A stretch of 64,000 bases of DNA from Nymphaea colorata. Lineage: Eukaryota > Streptophyta > Magnoliopsida > Nymphaeales > Nymphaeaceae. Numbering within the stretch: the stretch's first letter is position 1; each line of letters opens with the position of its first letter. This document shows, piece by piece, positions 25,082 to 37,516 of the stretch. The notes beneath the pieces are model-generated. The model was not told where the DNA came from, made no database searches, and worked only from the letters and a program-made list of their open reading frames with translations. The translations under genes were made by a program, and so were the position numbers. Location: contig NC_045147.1 in NCBI RefSeq assembly GCF_008831285.2, positions 14,424,854-14,488,853 on the forward strand, written 5' to 3'.

Positions 25082-27055
25082 ATCTCTTCTCTAAAAATTT
25101 TTAAGAAACTCCAATATTTATTTTAAAATAAGGCTTTCATGTTAAATTAAAGGCAAAAATAGACCAAGAATGGAAATTTTTTTCTTTTTTTTAGAGAGAG
25201 AAAGAGAGAGTCATGGATGAGTCAGCAATAACTTTAGACCAAAAGCAGAGGAGAGAGACAGCAGCAGACAAACACCGCCCCCCTTTTTCCAGCCCCACCA
25301 TCCACGTGCTTTGACAATTTCCATCAAACACTGTTGACGGTCAAAGTAATCCCCTTTCCTCCACTTTCCCATTTTCCAAGTCCATCACTGACTTTCCCTC
25401 CAAACAAGGAAAAACGAGGATGGAAGTCCACCGCCATAGCGCCACACACTTCTTTTTCGTTTTCAATGTGAGGGGCAACTCGCCAGTGTGCGCTTCTGCA
25501 GTTTGACCCATTTACAAGGACTGCTTCTTTGCTTATCTCTCCCAGTTGAGATTTGGCTTCCCAAACCGTGCGCCACTAATCTCGAGGCTTAGTGTGTCCC
25601 TTTTCAGTAGATTAACTCTAACTATTCCTAGGAAAGCTTGCTCCCTCCCCATTTTCTCACCACCCTCGTTGTTTGACCATACGATTCACATGCTTTTTGC
25701 GAATTAGTTTTCTTAGATGCGGCTCAATCTCGTTTGTATAATGAACAAATTCATAATTTTAATTTAATGAATTCATCCAACGCAGATATCGGAGGTGGAG
25801 AGATATCTGAATGAATGAAGAGTGAGGCACCCATCAACTAGAGTGTTGTTTATCCACTCTTAACAGTCCAGTTAGATTAAAAAACAAAAATTACATCCAA
25901 TTAATAAATTGAATCAAAATTAAATTTAAAAATTGACATCCAAATTGGATTTGAACTTAGTTTGAGATGAATGTTTGTTTGGATTACTAAAATCAATATG
26001 ACCAAATAAATCTTTCTATATCTAATATCCATGCATTTTAATAAAGCCAAACCCCAAATTATGAATCAATGATTCTAGGACCCAGCTCCAAGCCTTCCAC
26101 CAATAAGACGTGCCAACAAATCAAATCATAAGCAAAAGACCGTTCGGAAGGTATATATAACACGACAAATGGACACGAAAAAAGTTTATAATTTTTGGAA
26201 CTGTGTAATAATAATTTTATGATGCGAAAGATTCTCGGCAATTAAATACTCAAAATTTTGTTCTCCGTCCCAAGTTTAATTCATAAATATTTCATGTCCA
26301 TAGACATCGAAGCTATAATATATTTCCTTGCATTTTTTTTTTCTTTAACTATGCAAGGAATGCGTATATGTTTATTAAAGGAAGTAGGTTAGTCAATTGC
26401 TGGCGAGGTGCCGACTAGATATTGATGGCGAAAGGCCTTAAATGGCGGCTGAAAATCGCCTAGATAAGGCCACACATTTTATATCCATCCTATTGACACA
26501 AATGCAACTTTACTAGTTGTCTTTTCCTTGCATATTCTTTGGCTTCTTTCTTCTCCACAAATCTTTGTCATTGGAATGTAGCCTATTGTTGCTTGAATAT
26601 TTCTCCCAACACCCCTTCGGAAACTTCGTTTCCGTGTTGGAGTTTACAATTAATTAGCCATTCGTATTACTACTTTTTTAATCATAATACGACCTAAATT
26701 TTACCCAAACTCTTCTGCTAATTTTTTTAAATATTTTCATAAGAAAACAAGTATTACGATATTGAACTTACTCAGGAGTGGAGCATAGACTTGTTTTTTA
26801 AAAACTATAAAGATTTATATGTAAATTTAAAAATTTTTAGTTTAATATATATAAAAAATTTTGAAATTTTTTATTTCGGTTCCCGTTAAAATTTTGAAAC
26901 TATAGTTTGGCTCCTGTGACAAAAAACTCTTGACTCCGTCCTTGCACTTAACAACTGATCCGGGTTTCATGGGGGCTGTCTTATATAACTGACCCACTAA
27001 TTTAAGCTTTCCCCACCTATCTACGCCCCTGATCTTACTTATAGGTGGTCTTGCT
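25082..27055. other. Intergenic DNA, nothing recognised
   Basis: No ORF resembles a known protein. About 26880-27055 contains a decayed repeat with ggctcc, ccgtcct and acggagtc words of a type common around degraded plant elements; this flanks the ndhH fragment on its right side in gene orientation. Confidence 0.4.
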
Positions 27056-27308
27056 ACAATAACAATTCCCTCTCTCTGAAAATATAGAAGAAAGAAGTCT
27101 GCACACCGATATCGGCCATAAAAGGTCCAAGCCATAACAAATGCGAAGCTATACGACTCAACTCCAGCATAACTACCCTAATATAGCTGGCTCTTTTAGG
27201 TACTTGAATATTTCTCAATTCCTCATGTGCATTAACGGTTATTGCCTTCGTGAACATAGTAGCTAAATAATTCCAACTTGTTACATAAGGTAGATATTGT
27301 ATAATCGA
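27056..27308 (-). pseudogene. ndhH: Nuclear plastid insertion: internal ndhH fragment
   Basis: On the minus strand about 84 codons match an internal part of the plastid NAD(P)H dehydrogenase subunit H, including [50 protein letters not shown] and FFYIFRERE. The match begins at 27308 and stops abruptly after FRERE near 27056. It lacks the start and the C-terminal two thirds of the gene, and carries several substitutions (for example SWNYL where the family has RWDYL), so it is non-functional. No promoter, presequence or exon structure is seen. The frame is still open, implying moderate age. Confidence 0.9.
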
Positions 27309-28792
27309 AATGTAAATTGGCTTTGGTAGATTGGGGTGGGGAAGATACATGAGAGTTGGTGTGGACCGATCAAAAGTATCATGGGAGAAATTTAAAACTA
27401 TATTATCACGACTTCAAAATTATATGGGGCGCACACATCAAACCAAACCAAGGCTGGTGACTCGAGTGCCACTCAGCCAAGAAATCTTTGCTCCGCCATT
27501 GAGATTGCGGATTGCATGTGAAAAATATGAAAAAAATACGAACTCCTAACTGTCCTTTAAGCTTCTATTCGAAAGCCGTCCTACGACAGCTTTTTTTAGT
27601 GCCCGACGTCTTGAAAAGTTCACGTGTTGTGCATTCTCTTGAATGGAGGTCATAACAATATTGGCTTTTGCAAGCAAAGAGACAATATGTTTGAATTTGT
27701 GCGGCCCTTTCCACATAGGCTGCCTTCTTTGGGCAAAATTTTCAAAGCTTCATTCTTAATGTGTTCTCAGGTGGGTTACTACTTGTATACGCATGAAATT
27801 CACATCATCTTCTTAGCAAAACATATAAAATTTCTAACCGGCAATGAAAATGTGCCTGAGTTTTCAATTATAGAGAAAAAGACACATGCGGGTTCATGAT
27901 TTTGCACAAGGTTGCAAATGGGTCAGATCTGATACGGTTTTTTGTCATTTTTGCTTTATATGATTTGGCTTTCAGTGTATCTAACTGTCTAATTTTACGG
28001 TTAAATAGCCGATGAAATTGCCATTATTTCTTTGAACAAGTCTGGTGCCCGGAGCAATTTGCATTGATCAACTTAGGATAGAAACTATATCTTGGGCACT
28101 GTTTAATTTTGTCATTTTACGCTTGGTTACACGAATGAGCAGCGGTGAAGTGTTCACAAATTAAGTTGGTATTTTTAGTCCGACAGACATTTTGTCCGAC
28201 TGAAAATTCTTAAATTAAAAAAAAAATGCTTCTATTCCTTTCAGTGTAATTCAATTGAATCAAATACTTAACCGAATGAACTGTTTAAAAAGATTGGATA
28301 TAGTAAAAAAAAAAAACATCCAAGTAAGAAATTGGATTGGAATCGGTTTTAGGAAATGACATTCAATTAGATTCTGATTTGGATTTAAATAAATATTTGT
28401 TTCGATCAGATTTGATTTTGAATGAATATCTTGTATTCAACATCCATATATTTTGAAAGTCGGTACTTAACATATCCTAATGCATGTGGTCTGGGATCAG
28501 ACCTGATTCTAATTTTCAATTCAGTTTTGGATATGAGGCACTATCCTTCTTTGATATTTGAACCTGAATTTGAATTTGAGCATGTGGACATCTGAGTGTT
28601 GGGAATACATCCGATCCAGATCCAGTAGTCGACATCACCGCATGCAACAGTGTAGAAGAGTTGTTCTGGTCTTTTGAAAATTATATTCCATTGTTTTCCT
28701 TATGAGGGTTCCCTTAGGAGAAGTAAGACATGCATTAATAGCCTATCCTCGAATGATAAAGTTCGAAGCGTGGATTTTGAGATCTCCAATCT
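27309..28792. other. Intergenic DNA with dispersed-repeat words
   Basis: No gene supported. 27440-27530 resembles the decayed repeat on the other side of the ndhH fragment (ctccgccattgag). 28370-28625 is a patch of repeated gatccagatc, gaatttgaattt and ggattt words belonging to a dispersed family also seen at 30598-30850, 40865-41040 and 48960-49190. Confidence 0.4.
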
Positions 28793-28925
28793 CTTGGTAA
28801 AGGGAATAGTTTGTGATTCTTTAATGAATCTATTTGCAAAATTGAGCAAATTCATGGAATACCAAAATTCCAACCTTGGAGAATATTCATGGAGCAGTTA
28901 TAAATTATTCTCATTGCCAAACAAC
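28793..28925. mobile_element. MITE-like element, copy 1 of a family
   Basis: About 130 bp with partly complementary ends. The left end (ttggtaaagggaatagtttgtgattc in two blocks) pairs with the right end (ataaattattctcattgccaaa). It aligns along its length with the element at 32458-32597, sharing ggagaatattcatgg-like and tgccaaacaac words. Confidence 0.5.
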
Positions 28926-29200
28926 CCCCCGCAGGTTTTGAAAACTTTAGTTTTCTTCCAGAAGCTACAAAATTTTAAAGAAAAACATTAAGCTGCCCGC
29001 TTGTTTATATGAACTGGAGTTTCATCTACAGTTTTCACGCTGTTTGATTTACTTGAAAACGAGGGATATATTCTTCAACATTTTGAAAAGTACTTGGTAA
29101 ATGGCAAGGCCATGCAGTGCATCACAGTTTTCTCCCGTTCTGCGTTTCAAGCAGCCGTGTGCTTGGCGACGTGTCACTTGTGGGATTTGGTGGGAAGCAA

Positions 29201-29242
29201 CTCGAGCATTTTGCTTGTTATCTCGAGCACTTTGCTTGTTAT
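29201..29242. repeat. 21-bp tandem duplication
   Basis: Two nearly identical 21-bp copies of ctcgagcattttgcttgtta(t), one mismatch. It accounts for the repetitive look of overlapping short ORFs on both strands, none of which is called. Confidence 0.8.
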
Positions 29243-30218
29243 CTTTCTTTTTTCCCGTCACCTTGCCTTGCCTTTCTTTCTTCTTTCGCCAAGGTTGCTG
29301 CTGATAGATCTTGCATAACAAATCAAAACCAAGCAAGTGGAAAGTATGCTTCTATCACACGCACAGTAGAATGTTGACAACCTGACTATTAAGTTTATTT
29401 CTCCGGCCTCATTTGATGTACGTTATTAAATATTTAACAAGGAGGGAAGTAAGCACATCACATTACAAGAGGCCAGAAAGCATACTCGTTCTGCTAAACC
29501 TTGAGTTTCAGGACCTCTCCCTCAATTACATGCAGCAAGGCAATAGAGCAGTGTGTTTAATCACAACTTACATGTTGGGAAACGCCTGCTTGAAATGTTC
29601 ATTTTGTTGCTTGATTCAAGGCAATGCTTTCTTGTTTCTCAGCTCACAGACTCAGCCGCTCATATGATTCAGCAAGCACAAAGTCCTAAACAGTATACCG
29701 TCTACTTTTCCACCTTTCCTACATTCTTATCCCCATGGCGGAAAGCTCTTTTGAGACTGGAGTCTTTAGGTAAGGCACTTCATGGAGGTGAAGGGGCACA
29801 ACGACTTTAGTGATTGCATTGCATCACTCTCCTGCATCTTTTCAAACAGAAAATGTTTACTGGGCACATTCTTCAATGTCTAGAAGCGCTCAACCTTGAC
29901 CAACCCATTTCATTATTTTGCTTCTCCATTCGAAGATCTTCCAATCTTCAGATCTCAACCACAATAGCTTTGTTGGCGGAGCTACAATGTGGTGGTCACT
30001 TGCGCACACCAGCCTCTTATTAAATTAGTGCCCGCTCTACCGGTGCGTCAGCTACTAACCCACTTCATGCAATATGATTGCCCATATATTTTATGCAATT
30101 TATCTACCAACACGAATTTTCAGGTTCTTCAAAATTTTAATGTATTGATACCTTAAATGTCCATTTACCATGTTTTCTAGCTAGGTTTACAGATGAAACC
30201 CAACTCAAGGGAGTCAGA

Positions 30219-31090
30219 TTATGCCCGGCTCGAGCTAGGCTCAAGCTCGGTTAGCTCGAGCTGCATTAACCTAATTATCTCTAGACAGAAGCAGAGGTAT
30301 AAATTATTGGCTAAGAGGCACTAATTCAAAAGACTTTTGGACTATTTAAGTACATAATGAAATGATTGAGAGACACTAAGCAAATGAATGCCAACAATGT
30401 GTTTTGAAATCAAAAGCTTTATCAGACAACTACAAAAACAGCCGTTATTACATCAAAGGCGTTTTGTAAGAAAGTAAGACAAATCTTAGACATCTTATTA
30501 ACTAGTCTAATCAAACCTGAAGACATCGGATTCGAATCAGATGTACTCTTAACTATATTCACTGTTTCAAACATTCACATGTTCCGCCAACGAGAAAAGT
30601 GTATGTCTTATTTGAATCTAAATCCAATCTGTATCCAAATTTTCGAATTTACCTCTGAATTTAAATTTGTCTTTGAAACCAAATCCAAACTGTATTGCTA
30701 CATTAGAAGAACCATATGGACATCAGCTATAAGACATTTCCAATCTGATCCAAATCCAGATCCAGTCAGATATTTATTTAAATCTAAAACTGAATTCGAA
30801 TATGATCAGGGGAAATTTCTTAAATTCGAATCCAATTCGATTTCTTAATTTAGTTGTTAATTTTTTTTCCATATCCAATTTTTTGAACAATTCAGTCGAG
30901 ACTCGAAATCAGATTTAGCGACATCCTCTACCCACGCAGTCAAGCACATGCAACTCAAACTCAATTTTTCCAATGCATGCAGTTCAGTCATTGGCTCAAA
31001 CTCAGACTTGTTTAATGAACTAACACAGGCCGAGCCAAAGTTAAATGAGCCGGGCTCGAGCTTCTTGAACTCTTGTAAAGCCCCTGCATG
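30219..31090. repeat. Patches of gagctcgagc-type and gatcc-type dispersed repeats
   Basis: 30219-30270 contains repeated ctcgagctaggctcaagctcgg words. 30598-30850 holds aatccaaatc/gatccagatcc words, and 31030-31080 again gagccgggctcgagc. These short palindromic, GC-flanked words recur across plant genomes in non-coding repeats. No protein-coding remnant is visible. Confidence 0.4.
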
Positions 31091-32034
31091 GCCGCTAGGC
31101 TTGTAATCTTCTGCTGTCAATCTCTTGTACAGAAACAAGCCATGGGCTCCCCAAATCAAGGCGACTTGTTTGGCCCATTTCTGGTGTCTCCCTTTCTTTT
31201 TCAACCACTGTTATGAACGCCCACCAATCACAGAATTCATGGAACATTGAATTCCAAAAAAGCTACACACAGTGTTCTTCATCCTTAGCCAATTCAGAAG
31301 AAGAGTTGGAAAAAGAATCTGGCAACTGGTTGTAGGTGGAAAATTTTAATGGAAGTTTTCTTCTCCAGCTTTCTTGTGATGCACAGACCAGCCAGTTGGT
31401 AGGTGCCTCCCATTTTTTATTTTATCAAATGGAAGAGATCGGAGATGGCCAAGCTAGCTAACATGCGAGGAGCACGCACCCCTATGACATGAAATTAAGC
31501 TGCCATCTAGATGTACATGATTGTGATATAAGTTGAAATAATTTGTACATATTCGTTTAATGGTGGGTCATAATAATAAAGCTATGTTGGTAGGAAGAGC
31601 TAGAGTAATATTTGAGCCGTCTTCAATCTTTTGATGTTGTAGTATCAGTTACGTACTCCCTACTTCTTCTCCTTTCAAAGTCCATTGGGAACAAAGTTTC
31701 AAAGGAGTAGAAAGCTTTTGTTTTTGCATGCTTGTCTTCGGGCGTGCATTAGGGCAGCTGACCCGTTAACCGACCTGTAAAGGCCCCGCAGGCCGCAAGT
31801 CATCTTTATTTTAAAACCTCCAAGACCATACCATTATGTTTCTAAGGTTTTGGTTTGCTTTGGAGCCTACTTGCCTGCTTCAATTTAAACAATTTTTTTT
31901 TTCATCAAATTTTGAAAAAGAAAAAAGATTTCTCCTCTCTACTATCATTTAATTTCTAATTATTAGCTTAAATGTACAATCTTCATGAAATGCAAAGACT
32001 CCATTACATATCTCAAATCATGTAATTAATTTCA

Positions 32035-32046
32035 ATATATATATAT

Positions 32047-32085
<39 letters not shown>
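32035..32085. repeat. (TA)n microsatellite
   Basis: About 50 bp of AT repeat with one phase break (ataatata) in the middle, in intergenic DNA. Confidence 0.9.
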
Positions 32086-32457
32086 CCATAATCCATGCCC
32101 TAGACTCTTAATTTGTTAAGGAGGCCCGGGATCTTTTGTACTTGTTTTGTTCAAATAGTGGGGACACAGTGTAGCCGTTGATCTAGGATGACTCTTTGTG
32201 TTTCTAAACTACATAATTCCTTCTGTTAATTGTGTGTTTGCTTCTTTTGTTCTTCTTGATCTCAGGATTGTGAGAGGGCCTCATCCTTGATCGACCTAAC
32301 TTAGTCATGCTTGTTAACTAGTCGGGATGAGCCAAGCTTAAGTTTTAATATGCTTGAAGGTCGAACTTCGACCTAAGCCTGGCATGTTGCCCAGTCTTAC
32401 TAGCAGTCGTTCCACCCTATTTTGATGGATAATAAGAATTGTACGGATCATTATAAG

Positions 32458-32597
32458 GGCTTGTTTGATAGAGGAAACAGTTTGTAACTATTTTTTGAAT
32501 CCACCTCATAGATTGGACATATTCATGCAATACTTCTCGAACTTTGGGGAATATTCTTTGAAAGGTTACAAATTGTTCTTGTTACCAAACAACTTGA
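32458..32597. mobile_element. MITE-like element, copy 2 of a family
   Basis: About 140 bp. The left end cttgtttgatagaggaaaca / gtttgtaact pairs with the right end ggttacaaattgttcttg / ttaccaaacaac over about 30 positions with mismatches. It aligns with 28793-28925. No coding capacity. Confidence 0.55.
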
Positions 32598-35500
32598 AGG
32601 GATCTTTTTGTTCTTCTTTCTCCTTTTTAACTCTTTGCTTTTCCTTTGTTAAATCGCCCTTTGAGAACTAGAAGCTGAAGAAAGTCTATAGGCGGCTGGA
32701 AGAAAATGAAAGTGAAGACATCTGTTATCTGAAAGACATATATATATACATATGTATATACACACGGTCAGAAGTGGAGCCAAGGTGGGGCTGGCGAGCC
32801 ACCTTACGTTTTGAAGAATTAATTTTTCCATTTGAAAATTTTTCAAAATTGTCAGATTGGCCCTTTTGAAATATTTTTAAAAATTTTATTCGGTATGTCG
32901 TATGACCATTCGAACCGCCGAATGATGTATGTGTCCTGCAGTATTGGCTTCACAAGTGTCTCTGAGAAAAGCTTTTAGATGAGCTAAGAAAAGCTTTACT
33001 TTAACAAATCAAATTAGCTGAGTGAACTTTGAATGTAAATCAACATATTTTAGCCACCGTATATATGTAAACCGACACAAGTTTGTCTAAATCTGACTCT
33101 TGCTGGAAATCATAGCATCTGCTTTCGTAATATTAAGATGTCATGTTAAAGAGCATCGTGCGAACCCCGCCTTCAACTATTGAAATCTCTGCTGATCATG
33201 TCAGCTTCTGCTTGATTCCTGTAGTTGATTTGGACTAACTTCTTCAGATCAAACACATTATTTCTCGGTCTACATTGAAAAGGGAGATGCACATGTGTAG
33301 ACTAAAAGGCCACTGAGGATAACACATTTTTTGTATAAGATGTTCAGATCAGGAAACCGTCGCCATCACTCTTTTCATGTGGAGAAACAAAGCAGAAAAT
33401 TAAGGACCTGATCAGCTGTTCTTTTTTCGCTAAAAGCGGGTTGGGGAATTCCCTTTCCATTTGTTAGAAAGAATAAAAGAATATGAAGACAACCAAAACC
33501 AAGCATGGCAGATGAGCCTCGTTGGCTCCTGCTTTCATCCGCAGTTGCGGTGTATGATATCTGATGTGATGGCAACAGAGAAGAATTTTTCGTGTGCCAG
33601 TATGGTTAATGACAAAAAAAAGGCCCGTGACTAATGAAAAAAGAGTCCTCTTTGTGAGGACAAAAAAAAGGACTTGAAAAAAAGTGGAAAGATTGAAAAA
33701 AAACTTTACTTTTTTAAATAATTGCCAAAATGTTCTACCTAACGGCACACGCAACTCACTCTCACGGAGAATTGGGTCGTGACAGGGTCCTAGTTTCTGT
33801 CTACTCATCATTCATCAAAGCTTTTCCATGCATGGTTGGCCCCTGGGGGGCTACAGACTGATGGATGGTCCTCGAGAAGATGGTACAAGAAAGAAGGTCG
33901 TATTCAGTGATGATGGTGAAGAAACCAACAAAATTATTACCAAATCTTTAGGTGCTTTTTCTTTTTCTTTGGTTTATTATACCATAAACTTGTACATAGA
34001 TTAGCAAGAGTGATAGCATAGCTGGTTGGGTTGTCACAAGAGAAGGCCTACATTGTCATTTTGATTTCTCATTGCTGTTGTGATTTTTTGTATACTGACT
34101 TCATACTACGCACCAGTGCAGTCCTGAATCTCTAAAAATAAAAGGTAAGGACAAAGGTTTCATCTCTCATTAGAGTTGTGGAAAAACGTATTCCTTTTGT
34201 TCTTGCAAAAAACTTTAATATATGTTGTCTTACTTAAGCTTAATGGGGTGTTTGTTTACCTTGGAGTTGAGATCCCAAGTGTTTTGAGGTCATTAGTAAT
34301 CTCAGATCCAATTATGGAGCCAGAAAGATTTTGTTGAATGATAACTTGGCTGCATGTAAGACTGCGGGGGACTAGCCCAAGTATACGCCCCACTTTGGAC
34401 AAAGTAATCAGATAATAAATAGTTCTTCATCATTCAAGGTTAATTACTTGAAGCGTTGAAGTATGAATTATGCGTGCAGATCTATATGAGCTCTAAAATT
34501 TTGCAGATCTAAAACGCATATTCGTCCTTTTGGTGCATTTTTTCCTTGCTGATCCTTAGGTCCGTTTAGAAGGGAGTCCTTTTTTTTCGCTGTCGATCAT
34601 ATACCATTGTTTCTTGGTGCTTGTTCCATCTGCAATAGTTTAATAAATTATCTACTAAAACATAAAGATATTCTAAAGGATTTTCGTTGATTTGTTAGAT
34701 GCGATGTTTCAGCTTTTAAAATAAAAAATGCAAGTCCAAACATTATTTCAAATTAGAAAAAGGATTAAATGTGAAGCACAAGCAAAAGCATAGTGAAGTT
34801 TGAGCGAACGAAGATGCCTGATAAGTCCCCCCTAGTATCAGTCAAAGTTGATCTCCTTATTCAATGTTTTAAAAATTTTATTATAATTCTTCCCTAGAAG
34901 GGGTATCTCTGTTTCTTCTCAAATATGTTTAATGGTTGTTTAGTTGTCCTGGTTCCTATCAATTTTTATATTGGAAATAAAATTACTAGCAGTGGGTTTG
35001 GGATCTGCCTAACCAGGGACTAGAGCCTGGTGTGGAAGTGGGCTGGATTTTTACACAGTGAAATACTTTAGGATCTTCTCATACTTTAGGATCTTCTCAC
35101 AATATGCTAGTCTGCTCTTAACCACCGTCTCGGGAGTTTCATGCACGTAATTAAACTTTCTTAGTAAAGGTAAGGGTTCGTAATTCATTCTACAAATGGA
35201 AGAACATCTCAATTGACTTAATGTTTGCATAATTTATATTTTGTAACTATTTTATATATAATCTTATAGGTTTTGTCATACGAACTTATCCTAGCAGTCC
35301 CACTTACATCACCTCATCAAATTTCAAGGCTCATCCATCCTTGTGACCTTCATTTGTTCATTCGAAAACTTGGACTTCTGCTCAGTTCTTTTTCTGGTTG
35401 ATCGGAGAACCTACGGCTGCGAACGACCCACAGGTTCCATCAAATGCATTTCTTATGCAGGACACTTTGTATGTTGCAAAATGATCCACGTTCCTTTGTG

Positions 35501-36074
35501 GATCTTCTTTTCCTTACTATGATAAAGTTATACTCATGGTTACTCGATCGATTCGATTTTTCAAATTTTAAAGAACTTTTATAACATTCACTATCTAAGA
35601 TAAATGGTGGAGCTAGAATATTTTGGTGGAAGAGCACTTGAGTTAGTGACACAAGTTTGGTGTAGACAGCATAATTTTTGAGTCATGTTAATGTGATCTC
35701 AAAATACTGTAATGAGATTTTTGATGGGCAGCTGACAAGTAGCACTGCTACTGTGCAAGATTGGCCATTCAAACAAGCAAATGGAACGCGTGCACGGATT
35801 CAAACATACATATATGCACACACTCTTATGTGTGTGTGTGTGCATGCATGCGTGTGAAAGGTGTGTGTGTTTTGCTAATTGACAATTGCATCTTTAGGTG
35901 TACAGGCAAGTGCTTTTCATTCGATTGGAAACAATGTGTTTGTAGTCTTCTGTCAAATAGTGCGCTTGCATTTGTCATTTCGTTTTTAAAATATTTATGC
36001 ATTTATGATGTGAAAAATCAATAGCCCAAAAATCATCGAAACTTGAGATGAAAAGCTCAATCCTTTCACTAGGC
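32598..36074. other. Intergenic AT-rich DNA, nothing recognised
   Basis: No gene supported. Short ORFs (for example at 33464-33811 minus) are low complexity or Phe/Leu-rich. A direct repeat of actttaggatcttctca lies at about 35068-35099. Confidence 0.4.
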
Positions 36075-36115
36075 TAATCATTCTAAAGTTTTTTCTTTTT
36101 CTTTTGATAATTTAG

Positions 36116-36166
<51 letters not shown>

Positions 36167-36836
36167 TTAGAGATTGAAAAAGAGGATAAAATCAGGCCGA
36201 AAGGCGTAGTCGATAGACAATAGGTGAATATTTCTATACTACCCCTTGTTGGTCTCGAGGGATGGAAGAGGTTAGGTTTGCTGAAAAATGGTTATTGGTT
36301 CAAGGACGCAAGGTGACCTTGCTTTTTTAAGGGTAAAAAGGGATAGTGGAAAGGCCTCAAGCCAATGTCCGAGTACCAGGTACTACGACGCTGAAGTAAC
36401 CCATGTCGTACTCATAGAAAAAGCTTGAACAACTTTCAACAAAAGGGTACATGTACCAGAAACCGAGAGAGGTGGGTTGGTAGAGAATACCTAGGGGCGT
36501 GAGACAACTAAGAAACTTGGCAAAATAGCCCTTAACTTCGGGAGAAAGGGTGCCTCCTTACAAAGGGGGTCAAAGTGACCAGGCCTGGGTGACTATTTAA
36601 CAAAAACACCGGTCTATGCAAAGTCGGAAGACCATGTATGGGGGCTGATGCCTGCCTAGTGCCGGAAGGTCAAGAAAGTTGGTGATCATGACAGGGAAGC
36701 CGGCGACCGAAGCCCCTGTGAACGACGGTCATATCTATAACGGTCCTAAGATAGCGAAATTCCTTGTCGGGATATATATATATATATATATAATGCTAAA
36801 TTATCAAAAGAAAAAGAAAAAACTTTAAAACGATTA
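36075..36836. mobile_element. Fold-back element interrupted by plastid DNA
   Basis: A 43-bp arm at 36075-36117 is the reverse complement of 36794-36836 at 41 of 43 positions. Each arm is joined on its inner side to a (TA)n run (36119-36163 and 36772-36793). Without the plastid piece the structure is a simple palindrome: arm, (TA)n, arm. A 26-bp word at 36164-36189 (cacttagagattg, then a purine-rich stretch ending ggataa) recurs just outside the right arm at 36850-36876 (cacttagagattggagaaga, ending ggataagat). Confidence 0.7.
36190..36771 (+). pseudogene. rrn23: Nuclear plastid insertion: 23S rRNA fragment
   Basis: About 582 bp co-linear with an internal part of the chloroplast 23S rRNA gene. 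It starts at atcaggccgaaaggcgtagt, passes through ggttcaaggacgcaaggtga and gagtaccaggtactacgacg, and ends in cggtcctaagatagcgaaat / tccttgtcggg. It carries many scattered substitutions (C to T and G to A bias by eye) and small deletions, so it is an old, non-functional copy. Both ends are abrupt, the right end directly at (TA)n. Confidence 0.92.
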
Positions 36837-36858
36837 TATATATATAAAACACTTAGAG

Positions 36859-36920
36859 ATTGGAGAAGAGGATAAGATGGTAAACCCAGCCTTACTGGAG
36901 AAGAGGATAAGATGATAAAC
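36859..36920. repeat. Short direct repeat next to the fold-back element
   Basis: The word tggagaagaggataagatg occurs twice (about 36861-36879 and 36896-36914), each followed by gtaaac/ataaac. The first copy is the outer match of the 26-bp word beside the plastid fragment. Confidence 0.7.
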
Positions 36921-37516
36921 ACGTCGCCATGATCGAACTTAGCAAAACGCCTAGACATCACATAATCCAAAATTTTCTTGGTACGAATTTCACGGCTGGT
37001 CATTGCTGATGTTACACATGGCCCTTATAATATTATGGGACGTAGATGGTCAATGTTTCAATTTCTAGCAGAAGTCAAGATTGATGCACTTGCTTTGTCA
37101 ATTTCTGCCTGCCTTGAATGTTCCAGTAGATCTTGAGAATTATTCTTGACAAGGCCTCACCTGTTTGCGCCTCAGTGCGCGCGTCCATGCATGAGCACAT
37201 TGTCTTTGAAAATGCACTGGTATGAAAAGTCTTTGTGTTTAGCAAATTCTAGAATATAAGATCCATAACTAGTGGTAGGGCTACACCACTAGAAATTTTG
37301 GTTGAAAGGGCATAATTCAATAATTTTAATGCTTTTACGGGAATATATATATAATCAAATTTAACAAACATTAAAGTAAAAATAAACAAACTTTGTGAGA
37401 ATGATAGAGGGAACTACCTTCTTTTCTTTCTTATCAACTCTATGAGAAATTCATCAGGTGCAGTGTTCAGATCCAAACGTATTTGTATAATACAGATCAA
37501 CAATAAAGATATTGTA

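Noticed and set aside
36721..36771. Intact organellar rRNA gene or mitochondrial origin
   Set aside because: Only about 582 bp of 23S is present, with many substitutions, no neighbouring rRNA or tRNA, and nuclear-type repeats on both sides; the sequence follows plastid 23S.
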